A stretch of 64,000 nucleotides of DNA from positions 38,947 through 102,946 of the forward strand of contig JANRFG010000006.1 of NCBI GenBank assembly GCA_030725715.1. The letters are read 5' to 3'. The position numbers and the translations under genes were made by a program. The stretch comes from Opitutales bacterium. GTDB taxonomy: Bacteria > Verrucomicrobiota > Verrucomicrobiia > Opitutales > UBA953. Positions 53,504-63,609 of the stretch are shown here, one piece after another. Numbering within the stretch: the first letter of the stretch is position 1; each line of letters opens with the position of its first letter. Below the pieces are notes generated by a model, which ran no database searches, had not been told where the DNA came from, and was given only the letters and a program-made list of their open reading frames with translations.

Positions 53504-54070
53504 ATGCGCGTCACCGGCGGCATCGCCCGAGGCATCCAGCTCCGCGTCCCCACGCAGGGCGGCGTCCGTCCGGCCACGGATTACATCCGCGAAGCGGTCT
53601 TCAACTCGCTCGCGGCCTTCGTCCCCGGCACGGCGGTGCTCGACCTCTTCGCCGGCACCGGCGCCTACGGACTCGAGTCGCTCAGCCGCGGCGCCCTGCG
53701 CGCGACGTGCGTCGACCAACGTATCGGCGCGGAGCTCACCGCCAACGCCGCCGCGGTCGCGAAGTCGATGGGTGTCGCCGAGCTGCCTTTCACGAAGATC
53801 ACCGGCGATGCGACCAAGCCCGGCGTGACCGAAGGCCGCTTCGACCTCGTGTTCGCCGATCCGCCTTGGGAACTCTGGCAGACCAAGGGCGCGGAGATCG
53901 CCGCGACGGCGGTGAGCTACGCGGAAGAGGGCGCGCACGTGCGCGTGATCCTCGAAGCGCCCGGCGGCTTCGAAGTCCCGGTGCCCGAGGGTTGGAAGCT
54001 GCGCAAGGTGATCGGCAAAGGCAAAGGCCAGCCCGCCGCGTCCGTCCTTGTCCGCAAGGCGTCGGAGTGA
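53504..54070 (+). CDS. rsmD: 16S rRNA (guanine966-N2)-methyltransferase
   Basis: The 188-residue enzyme methylates G966 of 16S rRNA. It starts MRVTGGIARGIQLRVP and has the motifs PATDYIREAVFNSL, VLDLFAGTGAYGLESLSRGA and the catalytic DPPWE of N-methyltransferases (FADPPWELW). It lies 30 nt after mutM. Its stop TGA abuts the rsmE stop (TGATCA). Confidence 0.88.
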   Translation: MRVTGGIARGIQLRVPTQGGVRPATDYIREAVFNSLAAFVPGTAVLDLFAGTGAYGLESLSRGALRATCVDQRIGAELTANAAAVAKSMGVAELPFTKITGDATKPGVTEGRFDLVFADPPWELWQTKGAEIAATAVSYAEEGAHVRVILEAPGGFEVPVPEGWKLRKVIGKGKGQPAASVLVRKASE

Positions 54071-54805
54071 TCAGTCGCCGACCGGCCGGTGCTTCGCCCA
54101 GGCGCGCAACTGCGCGAGCATGAGCGCGCCGCCGACGAGCGCCGCGGCTTCGACGCGCAGGATGCGGTCGCCGAGATGCGCGAAGCCGAAGCCCGCGGCC
54201 CGGAGCGCCGCGCGTTCCGTTTCCGCGAAGCCGCGCTCCGGTCCGATCGCGAGCACCGCGGCTTGGGCCGGAGTGGAAAGTTCCGGCGCGGCGGTGGCTT
54301 CATAGGGATCGAGCGCGACCTTCCACGCGTCGCCCGCGATGAGCGCCACGGCCTCCGCGAGCGAACCGACTCGCGTCACTTCCGGCACGAGCGTCGAGCA
54401 CGCCTGTTCGGTTCCCTTGAGGACATGCTCGCGCCACTCGCCGTCTTTCCACAGCGAGCTCGTGAGGTAGCCCGGGTCGCCTTTCGCCGACTCGAAGAAG
54501 ATGATGCGCGCGGCGCCGAGGCTCGCGAGGTCGTGCAGGACTTTCTTCGCGGTCTGCGGACGCGGGAGCCCGACGAGCACCGAGAGCGGCAGGCGCGCCT
54601 GCGGAGATCTCTCCCACGCGACCGAGAACGTGAGCTTCGGCGCGAGCGCGGTGATCGTCGCGATCCCGCGCAGTCCGTTCTCGACGCCGACGTGGAACGA
54701 ACCGCCGACGGCGAGTCCGACCGTCTCGCGCAGGTGGCGCGCGCGCGCGTCCTCGGACGGGAGTCCGGTCGCCGCTTCGTCGGGGGTGATCAGCACCAAG
54801 TTCAC
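54071..54805 (-). CDS. rsmE: 16S rRNA (uracil1498-N3)-methyltransferase
   Basis: A SPOUT-class RNA methyltransferase of 244 residues. The C-terminal knot has VLAIGPERGFAETERAAL, the SAM-binding signature of RsmE (usual IGPEGG), and DRILRVEAAA near the end. The start is GTG at 54805. The region upstream in this frame is not coding. Confidence 0.85.
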   Translation of the reverse strand: MNLVLITPDEAATGLPSEDARARHLRETVGLAVGGSFHVGVENGLRGIATITALAPKLTFSVAWERSPQARLPLSVLVGLPRPQTAKKVLHDLASLGAARIIFFESAKGDPGYLTSSLWKDGEWREHVLKGTEQACSTLVPEVTRVGSLAEAVALIAGDAWKVALDPYEATAAPELSTPAQAAVLAIGPERGFAETERAALRAAGFGFAHLGDRILRVEAAALVGGALMLAQLRAWAKHRPVGD

Positions 54806-54893
54806 GGCTGCTAAAGTGAGCCGGCGACCTCGACTGGCGAGAGGGAAGGGCGCTAACGCTTGCGCGCGCCGACGACTCTTTCATGATGGGGCC

Positions 54894-55529
54894 ATGGACC
54901 TTTCGGACTTCCGTAAAGAGTATGCCGCCCACGGGATCGACCGGCACGAGCTGCTCGACGCGCCGTTGGCCCAATTCAAGGCGTGGTTCGATCAGGCCAA
55001 GTCCGCCGGCGTGGTGGAGCCCAATGCGATGGTCCTCTCGACCCACGGCCTGGACGGTTTCCCCTCCTCCCGGACCGTGCTGCTTAAGGCCGCCGATGAA
55101 CGGGGGTTCTCTTTCTTCACTAACTACCGCAGCAAGAAGGGGGACGAAATCGCCGCCAATCCCCGCGTGACGCTGCTTTTCCCGTGGTTCGCCTTGGAGC
55201 GACAGATTCACATAACTGGCTCATTGGTAAGGACTTCCGATGAAGAGTCGGTGGCCTATTTCGCCCGTCGCCCCTACGGTAGCCAGCTCGGCGCTCTGGC
55301 GTCCGACCAGAGTGATGTCATCGCCGATCGGCAGGTCCTGGAGTCGCGCCTTGCCGAGTTGCAGGCCAAGCACGCCGAAGGGCAGGTACCCAAGCCGCCG
55401 CACTGGGGCGGGTATCGCCTCATTCCGACCCACTTCGAGTTCTGGCAGGGCCGGACCAACCGACTGCACGACCGGTTCCAATACACCCTTAAGTCGGGGG
55501 TTTGGGAGATCGTACGGCTCTCGCCTTGA
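54894..55529 (+). CDS. pdxH: Pyridoxamine 5'-phosphate oxidase
   Basis: Oxidises PNP or PMP to pyridoxal phosphate with FMN. The 211 residues include AMVLSTHGLDGFPSSRTVLLK, GFSFFTNYRSKKGDEIAANP, the FMN/PLP-binding PWFALERQIHITG, SRPYGSQLGALASDQS-type segment and the C-terminal WGGYRLIPTHFEFWQGRTNRLHDR. The length and both ends match PdxH. It is 121 bp upstream of atpB and on the same strand. Confidence 0.93.
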   Translation: MDLSDFRKEYAAHGIDRHELLDAPLAQFKAWFDQAKSAGVVEPNAMVLSTHGLDGFPSSRTVLLKAADERGFSFFTNYRSKKGDEIAANPRVTLLFPWFALERQIHITGSLVRTSDEESVAYFARRPYGSQLGALASDQSDVIADRQVLESRLAELQAKHAEGQVPKPPHWGGYRLIPTHFEFWQGRTNRLHDRFQYTLKSGVWEIVRLSP

Positions 55530-55650
55530 AGGCCGGATAGGATAAGCCCACCTTATAGGGATATCCTTGGGTGCTTACTCTGGGGCGGAGGGTGCTCGCA
55601 GGATTGACCATTCTTCACGGAATCGTTCACCAATCGGTTCCCGCGTCTAA

Positions 55651-56496
55651 ATGCGCCCTCTTTTCTTCCTCAGTCTCCTGGCCCCGGCCTTCGTTCTTGC
55701 GAGCGAGGAAGGCGTCAATCCGAAGGCGACCGACCTCTTCGAGATCGGCGGCATCCCGGTCTCCAACTCGATCCTGACCACCTGGATCCTCACGGCCCTC
55801 ATCATCATCGCCATCCGCGTCCTCGTCGGCTCCCCCAAGATCGTCCCGAGCAAGGGTCAGGCCCTGGTCGAGAACATGGCCTCAGGCTTGCGCGACGCCC
55901 TTGAACCGATCGTCGGGAAGAGCATGATCGGCAAGGTTTTCCCGACCCTCTGCGGCTTCTTCGTCTTCATCCTCCTGATGAACTGGAGCGGCCTGCTCCC
56001 GGGAGTCGGCACCATCAAATACGGCGAGCCCGGCCACTGGCTTGACGCCATCCGCCCGGCCACCTCCGACCTCAACACCACCTTGGCCTTGTCGGCCATC
56101 TCCTTCGTCGCCTGGACTTATTTCGTCCTGCGTTACGCCGGCTTCAAGGTGCTGATCTTCGATCTCTTCGGCAACAAGGCCGACAAGAAGGAGCTGAGCT
56201 TCCCGATGTGGATCATGCTCAGCTTCATCTTCCTCGGCGTCGGCGGCATCGAGGTCGTCTCCATCGCCTTCCGCCTCATCTCCCTTTCGTTCCGACTCTA
56301 CGGCAACGTCTACGGCGGCGAGAACCTGATCCACGCGCTCGGCGGCATCGCCCCGTATGTCATCCCCGCAGTCGCGGGCCTGCTCGAAGTCCTCGTCGGC
56401 CTCATCCAGGCCTTCGTCTTCACGCTGCTTTCCGCCGTCTACATCGGCCTCATCTGCAACCACGAAGGCGGCCACGACGAGGAGCACGCCCACTGA
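55651..56496 (+). CDS. atpB: ATP synthase F0 subunit a
   Basis: The membrane half of the proton channel. The 281-residue protein begins with a signal-like hydrophobic stretch (residues 3-17) and has six further hydrophobic regions. It has the essential Arg in SLSFRLYGNVYGGENLI (near residue 212) and the C-terminal LIQAFVFTLLSAVYIGL. The 'EEHAH' tail is His/Glu rich. It starts the order atpB-E-F-H-A-G-D-C; no atpI is in front. Confidence 0.93.
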   Translation: MRPLFFLSLLAPAFVLASEEGVNPKATDLFEIGGIPVSNSILTTWILTALIIIAIRVLVGSPKIVPSKGQALVENMASGLRDALEPIVGKSMIGKVFPTLCGFFVFILLMNWSGLLPGVGTIKYGEPGHWLDAIRPATSDLNTTLALSAISFVAWTYFVLRYAGFKVLIFDLFGNKADKKELSFPMWIMLSFIFLGVGGIEVVSIAFRLISLSFRLYGNVYGGENLIHALGGIAPYVIPAVAGLLEVLVGLIQAFVFTLLSAVYIGLICNHEGGHDEEHAH

Positions 56497-56511
56497 CCTT
56501 TTCGCTTTCGA

Positions 56512-56548
56512 GGCGCGTGACCTGCCGGGAGTCCCCCGGCGGCGCGCC
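56512..56548 (+). promoter_or_regulatory. Nested hairpin upstream of atpE
   Basis: The outer arms GGCGCG/CGCGCC enclose the inner arms GCCGGG/CCCGGC with a 5-nt loop, ending 28 nt before the atpE ATG. The 28-nt stretch after it is nearly all A and C (AAGGAAAAACCAAAAACAAC and so on) and should be unstructured, recalling the translation-enhancing leader of E. coli atpE. Confidence 0.65.
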
Positions 56549-56576
56549 AAGGAAAAACCAAAAACAACACAACAAC

Positions 56577-56780
56577 ATGATCATCGCTGAAATCACTGGT
56601 TCCCTCCCTGCCGCCGCCGGCTGTCTCGCCGCCGCCATCGGCGTGGGTCTCGTCGGTGCCAAGGCCGTCGAGTCCGTGGGTCGCAATCCCGACGCGTCCG
56701 GCAAGATCCTCGTCCAGTCCATCCTGGGCATGGCTCTCGCCGAAGCCGTCGCGTTCTACGCGATCTTCCTCGCCAAGTAA
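56577..56780 (+). CDS. atpE: ATP synthase F0 subunit c
   Basis: The 67-residue hairpin protein of the rotor ring. Two helices flank the polar loop GRNPDAS. The ion-binding carboxylate is Glu56 in MALAEAVAFYAIF. Positions that make a Na+ site in other bacteria (a Gln in helix 1, Ser/Thr after the Glu) are Val and Ala here, so the ring is probably proton-driven. There is no Shine-Dalgarno, but an A/C-rich leader, and strong hairpins lie before and after the gene. Confidence 0.95.
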   Translation: MIIAEITGSLPAAAGCLAAAIGVGLVGAKAVESVGRNPDASGKILVQSILGMALAEAVAFYAIFLAK

Positions 56781-56788
56781 CCGGTCAC

Positions 56789-56817
56789 GTGGCGTGGCCC
56801 CGCGAGGGGCCCGCCAC
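56789..56817 (+). promoter_or_regulatory. Intercistronic hairpin between atpE and atpF
   Basis: The arms GTGGCGTGGCCCC (56789-56801) and GGGGCCCGCCAC (56806-56817) pair as a 12-bp stem with one bulged T, capped by the GNRA loop GCGA. TTCTCTTTCC follows. It is a stable stem with a weak T-tract inside the operon. Confidence 0.75.
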
Positions 56818-56864
56818 TTCTCTTTCCCAGCGCTGAAACCCACACCTATTTCAAAGTCCTCACC

Positions 56865-57449
56865 ATGACCTTCCTCTCCGCCCTCCTCGCCGCCGACACC
56901 GCCAAGGCCGCCGCGCCCGCCGCCGGGTCCTCCGGCCCCATCGACGACATCATCAAGCTCTTCGGCGACTTCGGCGTCGATGGCCCGCACCTGCTCGTCC
57001 AGGTCATTAACTTCGCGATCCTTGCCTTCGTCCTCTACAAGTTCGCCATCAAGCCCGCCCTCGGCCAGCTCGAGGAGCGCATCCGTCAGGCCGAGCAGCT
57101 CCAGAAGGACCGCGCCGCCGCCGAAGCCCAGCTCGCTTCCGCGCAGAAGACGGCCGAAGCCCAGCTGGTCGCCGCTTCCGACGAAGCCGCCAAGATCCTC
57201 GCCGACGCCCGTAATTCCGCCAAAGCCGCCATCGAAGCCGCCCGCGCCGAAGCCCAGGCCGCCCAGACCGAAGTCATCGCCAAGGCCAAGGCCGCCATCG
57301 AAGCCGACCGCGTGAAGATGATGAACGAAGTCCGCGGCGAAGTCTCCCGTCTCGTCGTCGAGACCGCCGCCAAGGTGCTCGAACAGAACCTCGACGACGC
57401 CCAGCGCGGCCGCCTCAACGAGGCCGCCGTCAAGCAGCTCGCCCGCTAA
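56865..57449 (+). CDS. atpF: ATP synthase F0 subunit b
   Basis: The peripheral stalk, 194 residues. One membrane helix (about 40-65: HLLVQVINFAILAFVLYKFAI) is followed by the long Ala/Lys/Glu coiled coil that spans the rest. An N-terminal stretch of about 35 residues (AADTAKAAAPAAGSS) precedes the helix and looks like a secretory signal or linker. It is separated from atpE by a hairpin and from atpH by 15 nt. Confidence 0.92.
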   Translation: MTFLSALLAADTAKAAAPAAGSSGPIDDIIKLFGDFGVDGPHLLVQVINFAILAFVLYKFAIKPALGQLEERIRQAEQLQKDRAAAEAQLASAQKTAEAQLVAASDEAAKILADARNSAKAAIEAARAEAQAAQTEVIAKAKAAIEADRVKMMNEVRGEVSRLVVETAAKVLEQNLDDAQRGRLNEAAVKQLAR

Positions 57450-57464
57450 GCCCTTTCTCTTCCG

Positions 57465-57860
57465 ATGTCCGCCGCCTCCGTCCGAGCCGAAGCCAAGCGC
57501 CTCCTCGCCATGTCCCTCGAGGGCGGCGTGGTCTCCGCCGACCTGGTCGGCGCCGTGCTCGCCGCGCTCACGAAGTCCCGCGCGTCCCACCAGCTCCGCC
57601 CGCTCCTCCGCGCCTATCTCGCGAACGTCCGTCGCGAGCTCGCCCGCGGCGAAGCCCGTATCGAGCACGCCGGTCCGCTTGCCGCGGCCGACGCCGATGC
57701 GATCGCCGCGCACTTCTCCAAAGTACTCGGTCGTACCGTCCGCCCGGTCGCCCGTCGCAACGACGCGCTCCTCGGCGGCTTCCGCGTCCGCGTGGGCGAC
57801 GACGTCACCGACCTCACGGCCTCGCTCCGCCTGGCCAACCTCGCCAAGTCCCTTTCCTGA
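57465..57860 (+). CDS. atpH: ATP synthase F1 subunit delta, short form
   Basis: Connects the stalk to F1. At 131 residues it is well short of the usual 175-180. The visible part has the C-terminal LGRTVRPVARRNDALLGGFRVRVGDDVTDLTASLRLANLAKS typical of delta, but the N-terminal helical bundle is much reduced. No other reading frame supplies it upstream. Position between atpF and atpA confirms identity. Confidence 0.85.
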   Translation: MSAASVRAEAKRLLAMSLEGGVVSADLVGAVLAALTKSRASHQLRPLLRAYLANVRRELARGEARIEHAGPLAAADADAIAAHFSKVLGRTVRPVARRNDALLGGFRVRVGDDVTDLTASLRLANLAKSLS

Positions 57861-57897
57861 ACACCTCCCCCAACCTTAACCCGCTTTACTAAACACA

Positions 57898-59424
57898 ATG
57901 AGCAACGCGATCGACCAGATCCAGAAAGCCATCGCCGGCCTTGATACCCGCGCCGGCAAATCCAACGTCGGCACCATCGTCTCCCTCGCGGACGGCGTCG
58001 CCTCCATCGACGGCCTCTCGGGCGTCATGATGAACGAGATGATCGAACTCCCCGGCGGCCTCCAGGGCGTCGCGCTGAACCTCGCCGAAGACACCGTCGG
58101 CTGCGTCATCATGGGCGACATCTCCAGCCTCAAGGAAGGCATGGAAGCCAAGACCACCGGCCGCCTCCTCTCCATCCCCGTCGGCAAGGGCCTCCTCGGC
58201 CGCGTCGTCGACGCCCTCGGCAACCCGCTCGACGGCAAGGGTCCCATCGCCTCCAGCGAACGCTACCCGGTCGAGAAGATCGCCCCGGGCATCATCCCCC
58301 GCAAGTCCGTCGACCAGCCGATGCAGACCGGCATCATGGCCATCGACGCCATGATCCCGATCGGCCGCGGCCAGCGCGAGCTCATCATCGGTGACCGCGC
58401 CACGGGCAAGACCACCATCGCGATCGACACGATCATCAACCAGGCCAACGCCAACCGCGTCGGCCTCGCCTCCGGCGACGCCAACTTCCGCCCGGTGTAC
58501 TCGATCTACGTCGCCATCGGCACGAAGAACTCCTCCATCGCCCGCACGATCGGCACCCTCGAGAAGGCCGGCGCCATGGAATTCACCGTCGTCGTCGCCG
58601 CCTCGGCCGCCGACAACGCCGCCAACCAGGTCTTCGCGCCTTTCTCCGGCACCGCCATCGGCGAGTGGTTCATGGAAAACGGCCAGGACGCGCTCATCGT
58701 CTATGATGACCTTTCCAAGCACGCCGCCGCCTACCGCCAGATCTCGCTCATCCTGAAGCGCCCGTCCGGCCGCGAAGCCTACCCGGGCGACGTGTTCTAC
58801 CTCCACTCCCGCCTCCTCGAGCGCTCCGCGCGTCTCGCCGGCAAGGGCTCGCTCACCGCGCTGCCGATCATCGAGACGCAGGCCGGCGACGTGTCCGCGT
58901 ACATCCCGACCAACGTGATCTCGATCACCGACGGCCAGGTGTTCCTCCAGACCGACCTCTTCAACCAAGGCATCCGCCCCGCGGTCTCCGTCGGCCTCTC
59001 CGTCTCCCGCGTCGGTTCCGCCGCGCAGATCAAGGCCTTCAAGCAGGTCGCCGGCAAGGTGAAGGGCGAACTCGCCAACTACCGCGAACTCGCGGCGTTC
59101 GCGCAGTTCGGTTCCGACCTCGACGAGAAGACCAAGGCGATCCTCGATAAGGGCGACCGCTTCGTGGAGCTCTTCAAGCAGCCCCCGACCGCCCCGAAGT
59201 CCGCCGACATCCAGTGCGGCATCATCTGGGCGATGCAGAACGGCTTCTTCAACGACATGCCGGTGAAGTCCGTGCAGGCCGCCGCCGCTTCCCTCCAGGC
59301 CCACCTCGAGACCGCCAAGCCCGCCATCCTCGCCAAGATCCGCCTCGGCAACAAGATCGAGAAGGACGGCGAAGCCGAGCTTAAGTCCGCCTGCGAGACC
59401 TGGCGCCGCAGCTTCAAGGCCTGA
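57898..59424 (+). CDS. atpA: ATP synthase F1 subunit alpha
   Basis: The non-catalytic nucleotide-binding subunit. The 508 residues have the P-loop GDRATGKTT near residue 170, QRELIIGD, the visible catalytic Arg in [11 protein letters not shown] near residue 370 and the C-terminal helical domain. Codons are very C-rich, as in the other atp genes. It starts without a Shine-Dalgarno (leader CTTTACTAAACACA). Confidence 0.97.
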   Translation: MSNAIDQIQKAIAGLDTRAGKSNVGTIVSLADGVASIDGLSGVMMNEMIELPGGLQGVALNLAEDTVGCVIMGDISSLKEGMEAKTTGRLLSIPVGKGLLGRVVDALGNPLDGKGPIASSERYPVEKIAPGIIPRKSVDQPMQTGIMAIDAMIPIGRGQRELIIGDRATGKTTIAIDTIINQANANRVGLASGDANFRPVYSIYVAIGTKNSSIARTIGTLEKAGAMEFTVVVAASAADNAANQVFAPFSGTAIGEWFMENGQDALIVYDDLSKHAAAYRQISLILKRPSGREAYPGDVFYLHSRLLERSARLAGKGSLTALPIIETQAGDVSAYIPTNVISITDGQVFLQTDLFNQGIRPAVSVGLSVSRVGSAAQIKAFKQVAGKVKGELANYRELAAFAQFGSDLDEKTKAILDKGDRFVELFKQPPTAPKSADIQCGIIWAMQNGFFNDMPVKSVQAAAASLQAHLETAKPAILAKIRLGNKIEKDGEAELKSACETWRRSFKA

Positions 59425-59464
59425 GCCGCGAAGCCTTCCTCCTTCCTAGCCACCGCCCCGCTCC

Positions 59465-60343
59465 ATGCCCAAAGGACTCCGCGAGATCCGCAACCGAATC
59501 AAATCGGTCAAGAGCACCGGCCAGATCACCCGGGCCATGCAGCTCGTGGCTTCGTCGAAGATGAAGCGCGCGCAGGATTCCGCCCGCGCGGGCCGCGCCT
59601 ACGCCGAGCTCCTCGGCGAGATCCTCGACACCGCCCAGGCCAAGGTCGGCGATTTCACCCACCCGCTCCTCACCAAGCGCGACGTCAAGGTCCGCGGCAT
59701 CCTCCTCGTCACGCCTGACAAGGGCATGGCCGGCGCCCTCAACGGCAACCTGATCCGCCTCGCCGCCGAACAGCAGGACGCCGTCTTCGTCTGCATCGGC
59801 CGCAAGGGCGCCCAGGCGCTCGCGCGTTCCGGCCGCAAGGTCCTCGCCGACTTCCCCGTCACCGACCGCGCCGGCTTCAACGAAGTCCGCCCGGCCGCCG
59901 AGTACCTCCTCAAGGCCTTCACCGAAGGCACGGTCGACACCGTCGAGGTCCTCTTCGCCCACTTCAAGAACACGATGGTGCAGACCCCGCGCGTCCAGCA
60001 GCTCCTGCCGGCCGACAGCCTGGTGAACCAGGCCCGCGAGTTCCGCGCCAAACTCGGCCTGCCCGAGCCGAAGTTCGAGGAAGACGAACGCGACATGCTC
60101 TTCGAGCCGTCCGCCGCCGCGATCCTCGACCAGCTGCCGGCCCTCTTCTTCAAGCAGGCCGTCCACCAGGCCGTCCTCGAATCCAAGGCCTCCGAATTCA
60201 GCGCGCGCATGGTCGCCATGAAGGCCGCCACCGACAACGCCAAGAAGATCGGCGCCGCCCTCTCCCTTGAATACAACAAGGCCCGTCAGGCCGCGATCAC
60301 CCAGGAAATCCTGGAGCTCACCGCCGGCGCCGCCGCCCAGTAA
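59465..60343 (+). CDS. atpG: ATP synthase F1 subunit gamma
   Basis: The central shaft, 292 residues. The N-terminal helix GLREIRNRIKSVKSTGQITRAMQLVASSKMKRAQ and C-terminal SLEYNKARQAAITQEILELTAGAAA form the coiled coil; the middle (about 75-200) is the Rossmann-like globular part. The family signature is near the C-terminus. It lies between atpA and atpD. Confidence 0.95.
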   Translation: MPKGLREIRNRIKSVKSTGQITRAMQLVASSKMKRAQDSARAGRAYAELLGEILDTAQAKVGDFTHPLLTKRDVKVRGILLVTPDKGMAGALNGNLIRLAAEQQDAVFVCIGRKGAQALARSGRKVLADFPVTDRAGFNEVRPAAEYLLKAFTEGTVDTVEVLFAHFKNTMVQTPRVQQLLPADSLVNQAREFRAKLGLPEPKFEEDERDMLFEPSAAAILDQLPALFFKQAVHQAVLESKASEFSARMVAMKAATDNAKKIGAALSLEYNKARQAAITQEILELTAGAAAQ

Positions 60344-61795
<1,452 letters not shown>

Positions 61796-61804
61796 TCCGA
61801 CCCG

Positions 61805-62236
61805 ATGTCCCTTAAGGTCGAAATCGTCACCCCTGACCGCCGCGCCTACGAAGGCACGGCGGACAAGGTGACCCTGCCCACCGCGATGGGCAGCATCGGC
61901 ATCCTGCCCGGCCACCAGCCCATCACCGCGGTCATCGCCGCCGGCGAAGTCATCCTCACGGTCGAAGGCAAGGTCACGCGCCTCGCCATCGACCAGGGTT
62001 TCGTCCGCGTCGTCTCCGATAAGGTCTCGGTCGTGACCGAAGCCGCGATCGACGAGGCGAAGATCGACCTGAAGGCCGTCGAGAACGCCGAAGCCCGCGC
62101 CCGCGAGGCCGTGGAGGCCGCCCGCAATCAGAAGGACGTCGACCCGGTCGAGGTCGCGAAGATGGAGCAGATCCTCCGCTTCGCCTTGGTGCAGCGTCTC
62201 GTGAAGAGCCGCACCTCGCAGGGAATGACGGAGTAA
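61805..62236 (+). CDS. atpC: ATP synthase F1 subunit epsilon
   Basis: The 143-residue regulatory and coupling subunit. The N-terminal beta sandwich (LKVEIVTPDRRAYEGTADKVTLPTAMGSIGILPGHQPI) is followed by the C-terminal helical hairpin from about residue 90. It ends the operon, 9 nt after atpD. Confidence 0.93.
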   Translation: MSLKVEIVTPDRRAYEGTADKVTLPTAMGSIGILPGHQPITAVIAAGEVILTVEGKVTRLAIDQGFVRVVSDKVSVVTEAAIDEAKIDLKAVENAEARAREAVEAARNQKDVDPVEVAKMEQILRFALVQRLVKSRTSQGMTE

Positions 62237-62295
62237 GTTGCCGCTTCTCGGCCTCCTCGCTCCGTTTTTCGTTTAAAGTCATTTAAGCGGAACTT
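62235..62295 (+). terminator. Long inverted repeat after atpC, possible terminator/attenuator
   Basis: AAGTTGCCGCTT (62235-62246) pairs with AAGCGGAACTT (62285-62295) with one bulged G, around a 38-nt loop that holds a T-run (CCGTTTTTCGTTTAAAG). It starts at the atpC stop codon. A second small hairpin with CACC/GGTG arms follows (62300-62312). I read this as the operon end, but no classical T-tract follows the stem. Confidence 0.4.
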
Positions 62296-62328
62296 GCCCC
62301 ACCTTCACGGTGAGGGCAGAGTTCCCCT

Positions 62329-63147
62329 GTGATTAAATCTGCGATCACGGTCTCGCTCGTCGCCCAAGCCAAGGGCGGACCGTTCGTCTATTGGGACGGC
62401 CTCGCCCCCGCCGCGGCTTCCGCCGCGAAGCTGGGGTTCGACGCGATCGAGGTCTTCGCTCCGTCCGCCGCTTCCATCGACCGCCCGGCGCTCCACGCCC
62501 TGCTGAAGCAGCATGGTCTCGTCGCCGCGGCCTTCGGCACCGGCGGCGGCTGGCTCGTCCATAAGTGGCACCTGACCCACGCCGACCCGGCCATCCGAGC
62601 CCAGGCCCGCGAGTTCATCCGCGCGATCATCGACGTCGGCGGCGAATTCAAGGCGTCCGCGATCATCGGCTCGATGCAGGGCAAGGCCGAGGGCGACGTC
62701 TCCCGCGAACAGGCGCTCACCTGGCTCGCCGAGGCGCTGACCGACCTGGGCGCCCATGCCGCCCGCTACGGCGTGCCGTTGCTCTACGAGCCGCTCAACC
62801 GCTACGAGACGAATCTCCTCAATCGCCAGCTCGAGGCGGCGCAGTTCCTCGAAGTGCGCCAGGTCGCGAACGTGAAGCTGCTCTGCGACCTGTTCCATAT
62901 GAACATCGAGGAGGTCTCGAACGCCGCCACGCTCCGCGCCTGCGGACGTCACGTCGGCCACGTCCACTTCGCCGACAGTAATCGTCAGGCGATCGGCTTC
63001 GGCCACACGGACGCCGCCTCGGTCATCGCCGCGCTCCAGGACATCGGTTTCGCCGGCTATCTCTCCGGCGAGATCCTGCCGCTGCCCGACTCCGAAGCCG
63101 CCGCCGCGCAGACGATCAAGGCCATCCGCACCCACTTACCCCGCTAA
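62329..63147 (+). CDS. Sugar phosphate isomerase/epimerase, xylose-isomerase-like TIM barrel
   Basis: A 272-residue AP_endonuc_2-fold enzyme. The metal-binding set of the tagatose/psicose 3-epimerase group can be read: Glu in LLYEPLNRYET (near 152), Asp in LLCDLFHMNIEE, His in GHVHFADSNRQ and Glu in SGEILPLP. It starts with GTG at 62329, behind GGTGAGGG. Substrate is uncertain: ketose 3-epimerase, hydroxypyruvate isomerase and L-rhamnose or fucose pathway epimerase are all possible. It is followed by FucU/RbsD and an aldo/keto reductase. Confidence 0.8.
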   Translation: MIKSAITVSLVAQAKGGPFVYWDGLAPAAASAAKLGFDAIEVFAPSAASIDRPALHALLKQHGLVAAAFGTGGGWLVHKWHLTHADPAIRAQAREFIRAIIDVGGEFKASAIIGSMQGKAEGDVSREQALTWLAEALTDLGAHAARYGVPLLYEPLNRYETNLLNRQLEAAQFLEVRQVANVKLLCDLFHMNIEEVSNAATLRACGRHVGHVHFADSNRQAIGFGHTDAASVIAALQDIGFAGYLSGEILPLPDSEAAAAQTIKAIRTHLPR

Positions 63148-63151
63148 GACC

Positions 63152-63598
63152 ATGCTCAAGCACCAGCTCATCCATCCGAAGATCTCCGAAGTGCTCGCCC
63201 GCGCGGGCCACCACTCCGTGATCCTGATCGCCGACGGCAATTACCCGGTCTGGGGCAAGAAGGGCCCGCACGCCGAACTGGTCTCGCTCAATCTTTCGCC
63301 GGGTATCCCGACGGTCGCCCAAGTGCTGCGCGCGGTGCTCAGCGCCGTGCCCGTTGACGCCGTCAACACGATGGGCATCCCGCCCGATGACTCCTACGCG
63401 CAGAAGGGTGAGCCGCCCGTGTGGGCCGAGTTCCGCCAGGAAGTGAAGGCCGCTGGCCTGAAGCTCGAACTGCAGCCGGTCCTGAAGTGGGATTTCTACA
63501 AGGCCGTCGAATCCGCCGACCACATCCTCACCATCCAGACCGGTGACCAGGCGCTCTGGGGCAACGTGCTCCTCACCGTCGGCTGTCGCACCGCCTGA
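63152..63598 (+). CDS. RbsD/FucU-family sugar mutarotase
   Basis: A 148-residue pyranase/mutarotase (FucU for L-fucose, RbsD for ribose). The start MLKHQLIHPKISEVLARAGHHSVILIADGNYPV has the conserved catalytic His and IADGN. VGCRTA ends the protein and DFYKAVESADHILTIQTGD is family-like. The neighbouring genes suggest FucU-like use with deoxy or keto sugars, but the substrate is inference. It starts 4 nt after the epimerase. Confidence 0.82.
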   Translation: MLKHQLIHPKISEVLARAGHHSVILIADGNYPVWGKKGPHAELVSLNLSPGIPTVAQVLRAVLSAVPVDAVNTMGIPPDDSYAQKGEPPVWAEFRQEVKAAGLKLELQPVLKWDFYKAVESADHILTIQTGDQALWGNVLLTVGCRTA

Positions 63599-63609
63599 AC
63601 TTTCGTCCT

